Below are positions 15,848 through 25,815 of a stretch of DNA of 33,524 nt, in pieces (the stretch's first letter is position 1; each line of letters opens with the position of its first letter). The notes under the pieces are model-generated. The model was not told the origin of the DNA. It ran no database searches and was given only the letters and a program-made list of their open reading frames with translations. Location of the stretch: contig VEQD01000012.1 in NCBI GenBank assembly GCA_018883385.1, forward strand, positions 1-33,524, given 5' to 3'. Source of the DNA: Rhodocyclaceae bacterium (lineage in GTDB: Bacteria; Pseudomonadota; Gammaproteobacteria; Burkholderiales; Rhodocyclaceae). A program made the position numbers and the translations under genes.

Positions 15848-15857
15848 ACCGGTTTAA
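15844..15857. repeat. 14-bp perfect palindrome containing both convergent stop codons
   Basis: TTAAACCGGTTTAA is self-complementary without a loop. It holds the TAA stop of the GDT1-family gene (15845-15847) and, on the other strand, the TAA stop of argH (15854-15856). Because it has no loop it is not a normal hairpin terminator. It may reflect the symmetry of tightly abutting gene ends. Confidence 0.6.
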
Positions 15858-17257
15858 CCCAGTCGTTTTTTGGCGCGTTCGATGGCGGCTTTGACCTGAG
15901 CCGGCGCCGTGCCCCCGATATGGTTGCGGGCGGCAAGAGATCCGTCGACCGTGAGTGCATGGACGACATCAGGTTCGATGAGTGGCGAAAAGTTTTGTAG
16001 TTCGCCAAGTGTCAGATCCGCCAGATCAACGCCTTTCTTTTCGGCTGCTTTGACGGCGAGACCTACGACTTCATGCGCTTCGCGGAACGGCAAACCTTTG
16101 CGTACCAGGTAGTCGGCAAGATCAGTCGCGGTGGCGTAGCCCTGGAGCAGGGCGTTGGCCATAGGTTCCGGGCGCACGGTAATGCCTGGCACGAGATCGA
16201 CGAAAATGCGTAGCGTATCAGTCAGGGTATCGACGGCATCAAACAAGGGTTCCTTGTCTTCCTGATTATCCTTGTTATAGGCCAGCGGTTGACCCTTCAT
16301 CAGAACGAGCAGGGTATTGAGGTCGCCGATGACGCGACCGGTTTTACCACGCGCGAGTTCGGGTACGTCCGGATTTTTCTTCTGCGGCATGATCGATGAG
16401 CCCGTGCAGAAGCGATCAGCCAGCATGACGAAACCAATGCGCGGCGTCATCCACAACACCAGTTCTTCGGAGAAGCGGGAAAGGTGAATCATCGCCAACG
16501 ATGCGGCAGCACAAAACTCAATCGCGAAGTCGCGATCAGAGACAGCGTCCAGCGAATTCTCGCAAACGGCTTCGAAGCCAAGTTGTTCGGCGACGAACTG
16601 ACGGTCGATGGGGTAAGTCGTACCGGCGAGCGCGGCACTGCCCAGGGGCAGACGGTTGACGCGGTGGCGGAGATCGTTCAGACGTTCGGCATCACGCGCT
16701 AGCATTTCGACGTAGGCCATCAGATGATGGCCAAAGGTAACGGGCTGGGCGACTTGCAAATGGGTGAAGCCTGGCATCGGCGTTGCCGCATGCTGTTCGG
16801 CCAGGATGACCAATGCCATTTGGAGCCGTTGGAAAAGCTCAATCAGGATATCAATGCTGTCGCGCAGCCAGAGGCGGATATCGGTGGCGACCTGATCGTT
16901 ACGCGAACGACCCGTGTGCAGACGTTTGCCGGCATCGCCCACCAGGCTAGTCAGACGGTGTTCGATATTCAGGTGGACATCTTCCAGATCCAATGACCAA
17001 ACAAACTCGCCGCGTTCGAGTTCGCCAAAAATCTGCGTCATGCCGCGTTCAATATCGGCAAGATCCTGTGCGCTGATGATGTGCTGTTTGGCCAACATAC
17101 GGGCATGCGCCAGCGAACCACGGATGTCATGTTGCCACAGACGCTGGTCGAAGTTGACCGACGCGGTATAACGCTTCACAAGTTCCGACATCGGTTCTTC
17201 AAAGCGGCCGGCCCAGGTATAAGCCGTGGAAGCAGGAGTCTTGTCGTTGGCAGGCAT
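15854..17257 (-). CDS. argH: ArgH, argininosuccinate lyase
   Basis: A 467-residue cytosolic enzyme that splits argininosuccinate into arginine and fumarate, the last step of arginine synthesis. The fumarase/aspartase superfamily signature [15 protein letters not shown] starts at residue 286 and includes the catalytic serine loop. [12 protein letters not shown] (115-126) and [11 protein letters not shown] (162-172) are the other conserved blocks. I use the ATG at 17257. A TTG at 17272 would add five residues. Neither has a strong ribosome site. The gene diverges from hemC across a 110-base region and is monocistronic in this window. Confidence 0.97.
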   Translation of the reverse strand: MPANDKTPASTAYTWAGRFEEPMSELVKRYTASVNFDQRLWQHDIRGSLAHARMLAKQHIISAQDLADIERGMTQIFGELERGEFVWSLDLEDVHLNIEHRLTSLVGDAGKRLHTGRSRNDQVATDIRLWLRDSIDILIELFQRLQMALVILAEQHAATPMPGFTHLQVAQPVTFGHHLMAYVEMLARDAERLNDLRHRVNRLPLGSAALAGTTYPIDRQFVAEQLGFEAVCENSLDAVSDRDFAIEFCAAASLAMIHLSRFSEELVLWMTPRIGFVMLADRFCTGSSIMPQKKNPDVPELARGKTGRVIGDLNTLLVLMKGQPLAYNKDNQEDKEPLFDAVDTLTDTLRIFVDLVPGITVRPEPMANALLQGYATATDLADYLVRKGLPFREAHEVVGLAVKAAEKKGVDLADLTLGELQNFSPLIEPDVVHALTVDGSLAARNHIGGTAPAQVKAAIERAKKRLG

Positions 17258-17286
17258 GTCGATGAGTCGCAAGAGTGGCGGGTGAG

Positions 17287-17301
17287 CCCTTATTATAAGG
17301 G
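17287..17301. promoter_or_regulatory. CCCTTA-TTA-TAAGGG dyad with TATAAT on the minus strand
   Basis: The six-base arms pair perfectly around a three-base centre in the argH-hemC gap. On the minus strand the dyad contains a perfect TATAAT (17297 down to 17292), about 35 bases before the argH ATG, so it could be the argH -10 element. I see no good -35 at standard spacing. The dyad could be an operator for a shared regulator. Neither role is proven. Confidence 0.4.
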
Positions 17302-17327
17302 ATGGTGCGTGCTACGATTGCACCCGT

Positions 17328-17344
17328 CCGGGCGCTACGCCCGG
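17328..17344 (+). promoter_or_regulatory. GC-rich hairpin CCGGGCG-CTA-CGCCCGG in the hemC leader
   Basis: Seven-base arms pair perfectly around a CTA loop, ending 23 bases before the hemC ATG. The hairpin is stable, but no U-run follows, so it is not a normal terminator. It could affect leader RNA stability or ribosome access to hemC. Confidence 0.4.
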
Positions 17345-17367
17345 GGAATTCGTATTGATTGATCGCC

Positions 17368-18303
17368 ATGCCCAAACCCCTTGTTATTGCTTCCCGTGAA
17401 TCCCGTCTGGCCATGTGGCAGGCCGAGCATGTCCAAAATCGCTTACAGACGCAGAATCCGACGCGTGAGGTACAGATCCTGGGCATGACGACCCGGGGCG
17501 ATCAGATACTGGATCGGCCGCTCGCCGACATCGGTGGCAAGGGTCTTTTCATCAAGGAGCTGGAAGTCGCCATGGCCGAAGGCCGTGCCGACCTGGCCGT
17601 ACATTCGATGAAAGACGTGCCGATGGACATGCCGGAGGGGTTTGTCCTGGCGGCGATCACTGCGCGTGAAGACCCAAGAGATGCTTTTGTCAGCGCCCGT
17701 TATGACCATCTGGCTGCTCTTCCAGCCGGTGCGGTGGTCGGTACATCGAGTCTGCGTCGTGAAGCACAGTTGCGGGCGAAGTTTCCGCACCTGGTGATCA
17801 AGCCTTTGCGCGGTAATCTCGACACCCGCCTGAAGAAGCTCGATGCCGGCGAATACGACGCGATTATTCTGGCCGCCGCCGGTTTGGTGCGCCTGGGGTT
17901 GGCGGATCGGATTCGCATGCGGATTGATCCGTCCGAAATGTTGCCGGCACCCGGTCAGGGTGCGCTGGGTATCGAGATTTGTGATGGGCAACCGGAGAAC
18001 CAGAGAATCGCCGAGGGCTTGGCAGACGACGAAACATCCGCCTGTGTCCGTGCCGAGCGGGCCTTTTCCCGTCGGCTCGGTGGTAGTTGTCATTTGCCGA
18101 TTGCCGGCTTTGCCGTGGGCGAGGCGGATCGGCAGCTTTGGCTCCGTGGGCTGGTCGCCTCGGTGGACGGTACACAAGTCATGGCAGGTGAGTGCCGAGG
18201 CGCCTGGGCAAATGCCGAGGTGCTAGGCAGAGCCCTGGCCGAACGCTTGCTGGCCGAGGGCGCAGATGTACTCATCACTCAACTGAATCACCCGCTCGCC
18301 TAG
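17368..18303 (+). CDS. hemC: HemC, porphobilinogen deaminase (hydroxymethylbilane synthase)
   Basis: A 311-residue cytosolic enzyme that polymerises four porphobilinogens to hydroxymethylbilane. The dipyrromethane cofactor cysteine is C241 in [12 protein letters not shown]. The catalytic aspartate is D83 in HSMKDVP, and the arginine-rich substrate site includes [16 protein letters not shown]. The ATG at 17368 is preferred over an in-frame TTG at 17359. It leads a hemC-hemD-hemX-hemY run with small gaps (3 bases to hemD). The promoter is probably in the argH-hemC gap, which holds two inverted repeats. Confidence 0.98.
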   Translation: MPKPLVIASRESRLAMWQAEHVQNRLQTQNPTREVQILGMTTRGDQILDRPLADIGGKGLFIKELEVAMAEGRADLAVHSMKDVPMDMPEGFVLAAITAREDPRDAFVSARYDHLAALPAGAVVGTSSLRREAQLRAKFPHLVIKPLRGNLDTRLKKLDAGEYDAIILAAAGLVRLGLADRIRMRIDPSEMLPAPGQGALGIEICDGQPENQRIAEGLADDETSACVRAERAFSRRLGGSCHLPIAGFAVGEADRQLWLRGLVASVDGTQVMAGECRGAWANAEVLGRALAERLLAEGADVLITQLNHPLA

Positions 18304-18306
18304 AAT

Positions 18307-19110
18307 ATGATGTCGCCGCAACACTCCCTGAGCGGCAAACGTTTTCTGGTGACGCGGCCAGAAGGCCAGGGAGATCGCCTGGTTCAGGGCATACGTGCGC
18401 TGGGAGGCCATGTGGCCCATATGCCTTTTTTGGCGATCGAGCCGGCAGATGATCTCACAGCACTGCAACAGATCGCGAATAGACTGACTGAGTATCGTGC
18501 CTGTATTTTTATCAGCGCCAATGCGGTCAGCGTGGCTTGGCCGGTCTTGTCTGCTGCGCACCCGTTGGGTTGGCCTGTCGCCGTTACTGCGGCAGCTATC
18601 GGTCCGGGAACGGCGCATGTGTTGCGTTCATATGGCATCCCGAAGGTGGTGCTACCAGAAAGCGCTTTTGATTCCGAAGGCTTGCTGGCTGAGGCATTTT
18701 TCTCTGAAGTAGCATGCCGTGGACAGGTCTTTGCGCTCATTCGTGGTGAAGGTGGTCGAGACTTTCTGGCGCAGTCTTTACGTGCACGGGGGGCTCGTGT
18801 GGATGAGGCGGCGGTTTACCACCGGCAGCTGCATCCCGCAGCGCTTCAGGCGCTTCAGGTATGGTGCAATCCCGAGTTGGAACCCGGGGTCTTGCTGATC
18901 AGCAGCAGCGAATCTTTGCAACGCGTCATCAGTGCCGCCAGCGCAGATCTGGCGCGAGCACTCAAGGCCTGCCTGGTGCTTGCGCCTCACCCGCGAATTG
19001 CCGAGGTGGCGCGTCAGTTGGGCTTTAAACAGGTGGCGACCACGTCGGGTGGCGATGAAGGGATGCTGCGCTATTTGCAAACGTATAATGGGCTTACATC
19101 GCCTGAATAG
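18307..19110 (+). CDS. hemD: HemD, uroporphyrinogen-III synthase
   Basis: A 267-residue two-domain enzyme that closes hydroxymethylbilane with inversion of ring D. The sequence is divergent, as is normal for HemD. Recognisable parts are FLVTRPEGQGDRL at the N-terminus, FISANAV(S)VAW (about residues 58-70), AIGPGTAHVLRSYG and the GVLLISSSESLQRV block in the second domain. Starts with ATG ATG three bases after the hemC stop. Gene order hemC-hemD-hemX supports the call. Confidence 0.95.
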   Translation: MMSPQHSLSGKRFLVTRPEGQGDRLVQGIRALGGHVAHMPFLAIEPADDLTALQQIANRLTEYRACIFISANAVSVAWPVLSAAHPLGWPVAVTAAAIGPGTAHVLRSYGIPKVVLPESAFDSEGLLAEAFFSEVACRGQVFALIRGEGGRDFLAQSLRARGARVDEAAVYHRQLHPAALQALQVWCNPELEPGVLLISSSESLQRVISAASADLARALKACLVLAPHPRIAEVARQLGFKQVATTSGGDEGMLRYLQTYNGLTSPE

Positions 19111-19122
19111 AACGGAGATCTT

Positions 19123-20259
19123 ATGAGCGACGCCCCAATGTCGGATCAGCAACCGCAAGAGGCCCCGAATGCCAAGAAACGGCCAGCACAACGGCGCCGG
19201 TTGCCGAGCAGCCGGTGGGTATGGGTAGTTGGTCTGTTGTTGATCATTGGATTTGGGGCCCAACAGCTGGTGACGGTGCGTTTCTGGGAAACGCTGGATA
19301 ACGAAGCAGGCCAAATCGCCACGGTTGACGGGCGGCTGACCACTTTGGAAGCCGCAATGGCGGATCAGACGCGTTTGCGTGACGATGTACAGCAGATGCA
19401 ACAGGCTTTGCAACAGGAACGGGCGCTGCTGGGTCTGGATCGTATCGAACAGCAGATCGACGCCGGTTGGCAGATCTGGCAGGGGACAGGAAATACCAAG
19501 ACCTTAGTCGTGGCCTTGCAGAATGCGCAGCGGAGCCTGGCCAACGAACCGGGTGCCCCCGCCCAGGCGCTAAGACTGGCCATTGGCCGCGACCTGGTCG
19601 TCCTCAAATCACAGCAAGTCCTCGATCTGCGGTTGGCGGTTGAAAATATCGATATCGTGATCGCCAGCATTGATAAGTTGCCGCTGGTGCAGGACCGCCG
19701 TGTTCCTGCCGATAACGCGATAGATGCCAACCCGGCAGATGAACCACCCCTGCCAGCAACGCTGCTGGAGCGTGGCCGTCTGTTTGCGACCGCCATTGCC
19801 CAAGAGATCTGGCAGGCAATCCGCGGCATGATACGTGTGCAGCGTCTGGATCATGCGGAGGCCGGTCTCATCGCCCCGGAACAAAAGGTGTTTCTGCAAC
19901 AAGGCTTGCGCCTGTTACTTTTGGACGCCCGACACGCCTTGATTATGCGCAATGCGGCGGTGTATCAGCAGACGCTGGGTCAGGCGCGTGCCTGGATGAT
20001 GAAATATGCCGACACGGCCGATGCCCTGGTGAAGGATGATCTGGCAACGTTGCAAAAACTGATGGCGCTGAACGTTGATCCGGCAGCGATCAGTCTGGAA
20101 GAATCGCGTAAGGCACTGGTAGCGGCGCGTTCGGCACTCTCGGGCGAGCCTGTTGCTGCCGATGACGTAGCGCAGGAAGCTGCTTCACCGTCGACGGAGT
20201 CGGCGAAAGCCGAGGATGCAGGCAAAGCGCAGGACAGTGCGAAAGGGTCGGCACAATGA
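19123..20259 (+). CDS. hemX: HemX, membrane-anchored uroporphyrinogen-III C-methyltransferase-like protein
   Basis: A 378-residue protein. It has a basic, disordered N-terminus, one transmembrane helix at about residues 32-48 (WVWVVGLLLIIGFGA), a coiled-coil stretch (about 60-105) rich in Gln, and a large extracytoplasmic domain. The C-terminal 40 residues are Ala/Ser/Lys-rich and probably unstructured. Although often annotated as a methyltransferase, HemX lacks the SAM-binding domain of CysG, and its role is unproven. GGAG lies 5 bases before the ATG. It overlaps hemY by 4 bases (ATGA). Placement between hemD and hemY is typical. Confidence 0.92.
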   Translation: MSDAPMSDQQPQEAPNAKKRPAQRRRLPSSRWVWVVGLLLIIGFGAQQLVTVRFWETLDNEAGQIATVDGRLTTLEAAMADQTRLRDDVQQMQQALQQERALLGLDRIEQQIDAGWQIWQGTGNTKTLVVALQNAQRSLANEPGAPAQALRLAIGRDLVVLKSQQVLDLRLAVENIDIVIASIDKLPLVQDRRVPADNAIDANPADEPPLPATLLERGRLFATAIAQEIWQAIRGMIRVQRLDHAEAGLIAPEQKVFLQQGLRLLLLDARHALIMRNAAVYQQTLGQARAWMMKYADTADALVKDDLATLQKLMALNVDPAAISLEESRKALVAARSALSGEPVAADDVAQEAASPSTESAKAEDAGKAQDSAKGSAQ

Positions 20260-21143
20260 GACGGTGGCTGATCTGGGGGCTAGCGCTTGCCACCCTGGCG
20301 GTAGTGATTGCCAATCTTATGGCGCACAACAATGGGTACGCACTCATTGTGCTATCGACCTGGCGCATCGAAATGTCGCTGAATTTTCTCGTGCTGGCGA
20401 TGGTGGCTACATTGATCGCCGGTGCCGTATTGCTGAAACTTATTCAGGGCGTAGTACGCTTGCCGGCAAGCCTGGTGCGTTACCGGGCATTGCGCCGTCA
20501 GCGCAAGGGCGAGCAGGCCTTTCTCTCATCGCTGCGACTGCTGCTCGAGGGGCACTTTGAGGCATCGATCAAGGCAGCGGAGCGTGCCCGCAAGTTGGGC
20601 TTTGCGTCAGGTTATGCCGATCTCCTGGCGGCGCGTGCTGCGCAGGGGTTGGACGATGCCGATCGCGCGGCCGTATGGTTAGGGCGCGTCGAGTCCGATG
20701 ACGCGTCGCTGGTCGCTGCCCGCCTAGAGCAGGAGGCGGAGATGCTGGTCGCGCGTCGCCAATACGAACCTGCCCTGCAGGTCCTAGAGCTGGCAAAACG
20801 TCAGACTCGACCGCCTGCGAGTACGGCAGCCCTGCGATCTGAGTTGCGCGCCTTGCTGGGCACCGAGCGCTGGGAGGACGTGTTGGTCCAGGTGCGAGAC
20901 TTGCGACCACGCGATGGGTTGTCGCAGACATTTCTGGCGAGCTGTCGTCGTCAGGCGCACTTGGGCAATCTGCGCCACTATCGCAGCGATCAGCAACGTT
21001 TCAGTATGTATCTCACCCAGATCCCCCATCAGGAGTGTGACGCCGATCTGCTGGATGCTGCGGATGCCATGCTGAGTCGCATGGTGGCAGATCCGTGGAC
21101 GTCAAAGGCACGCGCGTTTATCGACGCACGCCGGGTTCGTTAG
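20256..21143 (+). CDS. hemY: HemY, haem-operon membrane protein with TPR domain (short form)
   Basis: A 295-residue protein with two N-terminal transmembrane helices (about residues 3-22 and 42-62; WGLALATLAVVIANLMAH and NFLVLAMVATLIAGAVLL). A basic stretch (YRALRRQRKGEQAF) and TPR-like helical repeats follow. Proteobacterial HemY proteins are commonly about 400 residues. This one ends near the point where the last third of the TPR array would begin, and only 28 bases separate its stop from the convergent hemF stop. It is a shorter form rather than a visible frameshift. This HemY is unrelated to the protoporphyrinogen oxidase of the same name in Bacillus. Confidence 0.9.
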   Translation: MRRWLIWGLALATLAVVIANLMAHNNGYALIVLSTWRIEMSLNFLVLAMVATLIAGAVLLKLIQGVVRLPASLVRYRALRRQRKGEQAFLSSLRLLLEGHFEASIKAAERARKLGFASGYADLLAARAAQGLDDADRAAVWLGRVESDDASLVAARLEQEAEMLVARRQYEPALQVLELAKRQTRPPASTAALRSELRALLGTERWEDVLVQVRDLRPRDGLSQTFLASCRRQAHLGNLRHYRSDQQRFSMYLTQIPHQECDADLLDAADAMLSRMVADPWTSKARAFIDARRVR

Positions 21144-21171
21144 AGGGCAGAGAACCGTTTTACGGGTGGTT

Positions 21172-22104
21172 TCAGGCTAGCCAATTCTGGTGTGGCAGGA
21201 AATCGGTATACAGCGTCGCTTCGGGTGACCCGGCCTCTGGGTGCCAGTCGTAGCGCCACTTCACGATCGGTGGCATCGACATCAGGATCGATTCGGTTCG
21301 CCCACCCGATTGCAGGCCAAACAGTGTTCCTCGGTCGTAGACGAGGTTGAATTCGACATAGCGCCCCCGCCGATAAGCCTGAAAATCCCGCTCACGCTCG
21401 CCCCAGGGGTGATCGCGTCGACGCATGAGTATCGGCGTGTACGCATCGATAAAGGCGTCACCCACCGAACGGGTGAGTGCAAAGCTCGCCTCAAAATCCG
21501 GTTCATTCAGGTCGTCATAAAAAACGCCACCGACACCGCGGGCCTCGTTACGGTGCTTGAGAAAGAAATAGCGGTCACACCAATCCTTGAAGCGTGGGTA
21601 GTAATCTGCGCCATGGGGTGTCAGCGCATCGCGACAGGTCTGATGAAAATGCACGGCGTCTTCGTGGAAGCCGTAGTACGGGGTGAGATCCATGCCGCCG
21701 CCAAACCAGAACACCGGTGCCGCTTCCGGTTCCTGTTTGGGCGGGTGTGCGACGAAATAGCGCACATTCATGTGGGCCGTTGGGCAGTAGGGATTACGGG
21801 GATGCATCACCAGTGATACGCCCATGGCTTCGAAGGGGCGTCCCGCGAGTTCAGACCGGTGTGCCGAAGCAGAGGGGGGGAGTTGATCGCCCATGACGTG
21901 CGAGAAATTTACGCCGCCACGCTCAATCAGATGACCTTCTTCGATCAAGCAGGAAACACCACCACCGCCTGCCGGACGCGTCCAGTGATCTTGGCGGAAC
22001 GTCTGGCCATCGAGTGCTGCGAGGGCATCGACAATCCGCTGCTGCAGACCGCGCAAATAGCTTTCAACTATCTGGGAACGTTGCGGACCTGGTTGCGCGG
22101 ACAT
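21172..22104 (-). CDS. hemF: HemF, oxygen-dependent coproporphyrinogen III oxidase
   Basis: A 310-residue enzyme that converts coproporphyrinogen III to protoporphyrinogen IX using O2. Signatures include [48 protein letters not shown] and [29 protein letters not shown]. The family length is 300-310. The start ATG at 22104 is 20 bases after the purD stop, so it follows purD in the minus-strand transcript. It converges with the hemCDXY genes, so haem genes lie on both strands back to back. The O2 requirement points to aerobic growth. Confidence 0.98.
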   Translation of the reverse strand: MSAQPGPQRSQIVESYLRGLQQRIVDALAALDGQTFRQDHWTRPAGGGGVSCLIEEGHLIERGGVNFSHVMGDQLPPSASAHRSELAGRPFEAMGVSLVMHPRNPYCPTAHMNVRYFVAHPPKQEPEAAPVFWFGGGMDLTPYYGFHEDAVHFHQTCRDALTPHGADYYPRFKDWCDRYFFLKHRNEARGVGGVFYDDLNEPDFEASFALTRSVGDAFIDAYTPILMRRRDHPWGERERDFQAYRRGRYVEFNLVYDRGTLFGLQSGGRTESILMSMPPIVKWRYDWHPEAGSPEATLYTDFLPHQNWLA

Positions 22105-22124
22105 GGTGGCGTGATTCTGGACGA

Positions 22125-23402
22125 TCAGCGATGGATGGCGCGGTAGCCGATGTCCTTCCGGTACTGCATACCGTCGAAGCGGATCGTGTCTACGACTTCA
22201 CGGGCGCGCTTTTGTGCCTGTGCAACATTCTCGCCCAGCGCCGTAACACACAATACGCGGCCGCCGTTAGTCACGACCTGACCGTTCTCATCCATGGTGC
22301 CGGCGTGAAATACATGGGCATCCTCGCCTGCCGCGTTGCCCGTGGGCAGGCCATGAATGACATCACCCTTGCGCGGCGTTTCTGGATAGTTCTGCGCAGC
22401 AAGCACGATACCCAGCGCAACGCGGCGATCCCATTGGGTCTCTGTCTGGTCGAGTGTGCCGGCAATGGCATGTTCGAACATTTTGACTGCGTCCGACTTT
22501 AGCCGCATCATAATTGGCTGCGTCTCCGGGTCGCCCATGCGGGCGTTGAATTCCAGTGTCTTGACGGAACCATCCTTGCTAATCATCAAACCGGCGTAGA
22601 GAAAACCGGTGAACGGAATGCCGTCGGCTGCCATGCCCTCGACGGTGGGCATAATGATTTCGCGCATGACTTTGGCGTGCACTTCGGGCGTCACCACCGG
22701 TGCCGGCGAATACGCGCCCATACCACCGGTGTTTGGTCCGGTATCGCCATCGCCAATCCGCTTGTGATCCTGGCTGGTGGCCATGGGGAGTACATTCTTG
22801 CCGTCGACCAGAACGATGAAGCTCGCCTCTTCCCCATCCAGAAAATCTTCGATCACCACACGGGCGCCGGCGCTACCGAGTTTGTTACCTGAGAGCATGT
22901 CATCGATCGCGGCATGTGCCTCATCCAGCGACATGGCGACTACCACCCCTTTGCCAGCGGCAAGGCCATCAGCCTTGATGACGATGGGGGCGCCTTGGCG
23001 ATTCACGTAATCATGGGCGGCAGCGGCATCGGTAAAGGTTTCGAAGCCGGCGGTTGGGATGTGGTGACGGGCCATGAAGCGTTTGGCAAAATCTTTCGAG
23101 CTCTCCAATTGTGCGGCGGCCTTGGTCGGGCCAAAGATCTTTAGACCACGCGCACGGAATACATCGACGATACCGGCAGCCAGCGGCGCCTCGGGACCGA
23201 CGACGGTCAGATGAATGTCATTTTGCGCAGCGAAATCGGCCAAAGCATTGATGTCGGTGATGGGCAGATTCTCGAGTGCGGGTTCACGGGCAGTACCCGC
23301 GTTGCCGGGCGCCACGAACACTTTGGTGACCCCAGACGATTGGGCCAGCTTCCAGGCCAGGGCATGCTCACGCCCACCGGCGCCAATGACGAGAATCTTC
23401 AT
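22125..23402 (-). CDS. purD: PurD, phosphoribosylamine-glycine ligase (GARS)
   Basis: A 425-residue ATP-grasp enzyme, of normal length, that joins phosphoribosylamine and glycine with ATP. N-terminal [19 protein letters not shown] is the family start, with [14 protein letters not shown] next. The ATP-binding loop is [16 protein letters not shown] (about residues 140-156), and the metal-binding end of the ATP-grasp is [13 protein letters not shown]. It lies between pagP (50 bases) and hemF (20 bases) on the minus strand. The usual partner purH is just beyond pagP. Confidence 0.98.
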   Translation of the reverse strand: MKILVIGAGGREHALAWKLAQSSGVTKVFVAPGNAGTAREPALENLPITDINALADFAAQNDIHLTVVGPEAPLAAGIVDVFRARGLKIFGPTKAAAQLESSKDFAKRFMARHHIPTAGFETFTDAAAAHDYVNRQGAPIVIKADGLAAGKGVVVAMSLDEAHAAIDDMLSGNKLGSAGARVVIEDFLDGEEASFIVLVDGKNVLPMATSQDHKRIGDGDTGPNTGGMGAYSPAPVVTPEVHAKVMREIIMPTVEGMAADGIPFTGFLYAGLMISKDGSVKTLEFNARMGDPETQPIMMRLKSDAVKMFEHAIAGTLDQTETQWDRRVALGIVLAAQNYPETPRKGDVIHGLPTGNAAGEDAHVFHAGTMDENGQVVTNGGRVLCVTALGENVAQAQKRAREVVDTIRFDGMQYRKDIGYRAIHR

Positions 23403-23452
23403 GAAACTTTCCTGCTAAAAAGGGTGCAGCTCAAACGGATCGTGCGCAAAAA

Positions 23453-24142
23453 TTACTTGAACGAGTATTTTGCCCACCAGAAGAGCACGTTCCCGTAACC
23501 TTCGCCACCTGGGATATAAGCGACCTGGATATCCACGGGGCCATAACCCATCGTTGCCATAGGCAGAATACCGGGGGTGGGTGCGTAGTAGTTGATGTCC
23601 GAGCGCATGAACATGAAGACCGTCGCGCCCACACCGATTCTGGATTTTTCGTTAATCGGGTTCCAGGTTGGCACCCAGCCATAGCCGCCCATATACATCG
23701 GCTTGCCATGCGAATCCTGGAATTCCATCAAATAAATACCTTCCCAGTTGCCGCTCTCGTTGTAGAAACCTTTGCCGATACCGCCACCAGCGGGGTATTC
23801 GGTGTATTGGGAGCGCTTCTCGGGTGAATAAGCAAACGGCAGGTGATAGCTCCAGAAGGGCACATAGACCTCGATATCTCCCTTGTTCCAGACATCGGAC
23901 AAATGCTTGCTGGCAGTGTTCCAGGCCTTGCTATACCAGCTTTGCCCCTCGGCGCTGGCGGGTGCTTCGGCTTTGTCGACGGTTTTTTCTGTGTTGCCAA
24001 CAACAACGACATTCGCCGGGGCGCTTTCCGAACTGCTGGCAGTGTCTGGCGTACTAGGTGCGTCATCGGCAGCCTGCGCGAAAGAAGCGCTAACAATACA
24101 CAGGGCGGTGAACAGGCTGAGCGTCAGTTTTGAGCGGGACAT
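23453..24142 (-). CDS. pagP: PagP, lipid A palmitoyltransferase
   Basis: Outer-membrane eight-stranded barrel enzyme that moves palmitate from phospholipid to lipid A, producing lipids that resist cationic peptides. It is collinear with E. coli PagP: YVPFWSYHLPFAYSPEKRSQY, then GNWEGIYLMEFQDSHGK, GGYGWVPTWNP and MGYGPVDIQVAYIPGGEGYGNV. Catalytic residues are H100, D143 and S144. The signal peptide is about residues 1-24 (cleavage after AQA). A disordered Ser/Ala/Glu-rich stretch of about 45 residues before the barrel is longer than in E. coli. The protein ends SFK instead of the usual terminal aromatic residue. ATG 24142 was chosen for its compact signal peptide; ATG 24160, overlapping the purH stop (TAATG), is an alternative. 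It sits between purH and purD. Confidence 0.93.
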   Translation of the reverse strand: MSRSKLTLSLFTALCIVSASFAQAADDAPSTPDTASSSESAPANVVVVGNTEKTVDKAEAPASAEGQSWYSKAWNTASKHLSDVWNKGDIEVYVPFWSYHLPFAYSPEKRSQYTEYPAGGGIGKGFYNESGNWEGIYLMEFQDSHGKPMYMGGYGWVPTWNPINEKSRIGVGATVFMFMRSDINYYAPTPGILPMATMGYGPVDIQVAYIPGGEGYGNVLFWWAKYSFK

Positions 24143-24159
24143 AGTGGCAATCTCGGACA

Positions 24160-25764
24160 TTAATGGCGGAAATGACGGGCACCGGTAACAACCATGGCTA
24201 GGCCATGTTCATCGGCGGCAGCGATGACCTCGTCGTCACGCATGGAACCACCCGGTTGAATCACGGCCTTGGCGCCTGCGGCTGCAAGCACATCAACGCC
24301 GTCTCTAAAGGGAAAGAACGCATCAGAGGCCACCACGCTGCCGGTCAGCGACAGGTTGGCGTTAGCAGCCTTGATGGCGGCGATCCGAGTCGAATCGACG
24401 CGCGACATCTGACCGGCACCGACGCCCAGCGTCATGCCGTTTCCACAGAAGACTATAGCATTTGATTTGACGAATTTTGCAACGCGGTAGGCAAACAGCA
24501 AATCAGCGATTTGTGCGGGCGTTGGCTGAACCTTCGTGACGACCCTGAGGTCGCCCGGCTGAACGTTGAATGAATCCGGGGTTTGAACCAGGAGGCCGCC
24601 GCCGACGCGCTTGAGTTCGAGTGTGTGATAGACCGGGCTGTCGCCTTCGGGCAGGGGTACCGTCAGCACGCGCAGGTTGGCCTTGGCTTGCAGGAGCCCC
24701 ATGGCTGCTGGCGTGAATGACGGCGCGATGAGTACTTCGACAAAGTGCTTGCGTTCATTCATGGCCTCGATGACATCGACGTCGACGCTACTGTTGAAGG
24801 CAATGATGCCGCCAAAGGCGGAGGTTGGGTCGGTCTGGAAGGCTTTCTCATAGGCCTTGAGTAGATGGCTGTCCACAGCAACCCCGCAGGGGTTGGCATG
24901 CTTGACGATCACACAGGCCGGTTCACGGAAGGTCTTCACACATTCCCAGGCGGCGTCGGCGTCAGCGATATTGTTGTAGGACAGCTCTTTACCACCGTGC
25001 TGTGTGTAGTTCGCGATGGCGCCAGCGGTTGGGGTGCTGTCACGATAGAACGCAGCTTGTTGCAGTGGATTCTCGCCATAGCGTAGCGTTTCGGCGCGAT
25101 CAAAGGCGAGTTGCAGGTGGGTTGGGAAGATCGACGGGGTCGGTGCAGGCTCGGCTGGCTTGTCTTCGGCGCCGGCGTCCAGGCCGGTCAGCCAGTTAGC
25201 GATCGCCGAGTCATAACGGGCGGTATGGGTGAAGGCTTTCTTGGCCAAGCCGAAGCGGGTGGCCAGCGAGAGCGCGCCACCATGGGCTTTCATTTCTTCA
25301 ATGAGACCGGTGTAGTCAACCGGGTCCGTCACGATGGCGACCCCGTTGTAATTCTTGGCCGACGAACGCACCATCGCCGGGCCGCCGATATCAATATTCT
25401 CGATCGCATCTTCCAGCGTCACACCGTCTTTGGCCACGGTCTCGCGGAAGGGGTACAGATTGACGCACACCAGATCAATGGTCGGGATGGCGTGCTGTTC
25501 GATGGTGGTCATGTGTGCTGGCAGATCGCGGCGCGCCAGGATGCCACCGTGTACCTTTGGATGCAGGGTCTTGACGCGACCGTCCAGCATTTCCGGAAAA
25601 CCCGTGTAATCACCGATTTCGGTGACCTTCAGCCCGGCGTCGCGCAACAGTTTGGCGGTACCCCCCGTCGACAGCAGGGCAACGCCTTGTGCAGCGAGGG
25701 CTTTGGCGAATTCGAGAACGCCGGTTTTATCGGAAACGGAGAGCAGTGCCTGGCGGATTTTCAT
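24160..25764 (-). CDS. purH: PurH, bifunctional AICAR formyltransferase / IMP cyclohydrolase
   Basis: A 534-residue bifunctional enzyme for the last two steps to IMP. The N-terminal MGS-like cyclohydrolase domain begins with [18 protein letters not shown] and contains [13 protein letters not shown]. The C-terminal formyltransferase domain has KHANPCGVA with the catalytic Lys-His pair and [13 protein letters not shown]. The start is 51 bases after the fis stop, and the stop overlaps an ATG of pagP. dusB-fis-purH order is seen in other gammaproteobacteria, and all are on the minus strand here. Confident call. Confidence 0.98.
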   Translation of the reverse strand: MKIRQALLSVSDKTGVLEFAKALAAQGVALLSTGGTAKLLRDAGLKVTEIGDYTGFPEMLDGRVKTLHPKVHGGILARRDLPAHMTTIEQHAIPTIDLVCVNLYPFRETVAKDGVTLEDAIENIDIGGPAMVRSSAKNYNGVAIVTDPVDYTGLIEEMKAHGGALSLATRFGLAKKAFTHTARYDSAIANWLTGLDAGAEDKPAEPAPTPSIFPTHLQLAFDRAETLRYGENPLQQAAFYRDSTPTAGAIANYTQHGGKELSYNNIADADAAWECVKTFREPACVIVKHANPCGVAVDSHLLKAYEKAFQTDPTSAFGGIIAFNSSVDVDVIEAMNERKHFVEVLIAPSFTPAAMGLLQAKANLRVLTVPLPEGDSPVYHTLELKRVGGGLLVQTPDSFNVQPGDLRVVTKVQPTPAQIADLLFAYRVAKFVKSNAIVFCGNGMTLGVGAGQMSRVDSTRIAAIKAANANLSLTGSVVASDAFFPFRDGVDVLAAAGAKAVIQPGGSMRDDEVIAAADEHGLAMVVTGARHFRH

Positions 25765-25815
25765 AGTGGATCAGCGGGTGGTGAAGTCGTGAGGGAAATC
25801 AGTCGATGAGTTTGG

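Noticed and set aside
25111-25809. A 232-codon frame on the plus strand opposite purH, and a 191-codon frame opposite hemF (21241-21816)
   Set aside because: Both lie entirely antisense to strongly conserved genes, have no recognisable domains, and are expected in GC-rich coding DNA.
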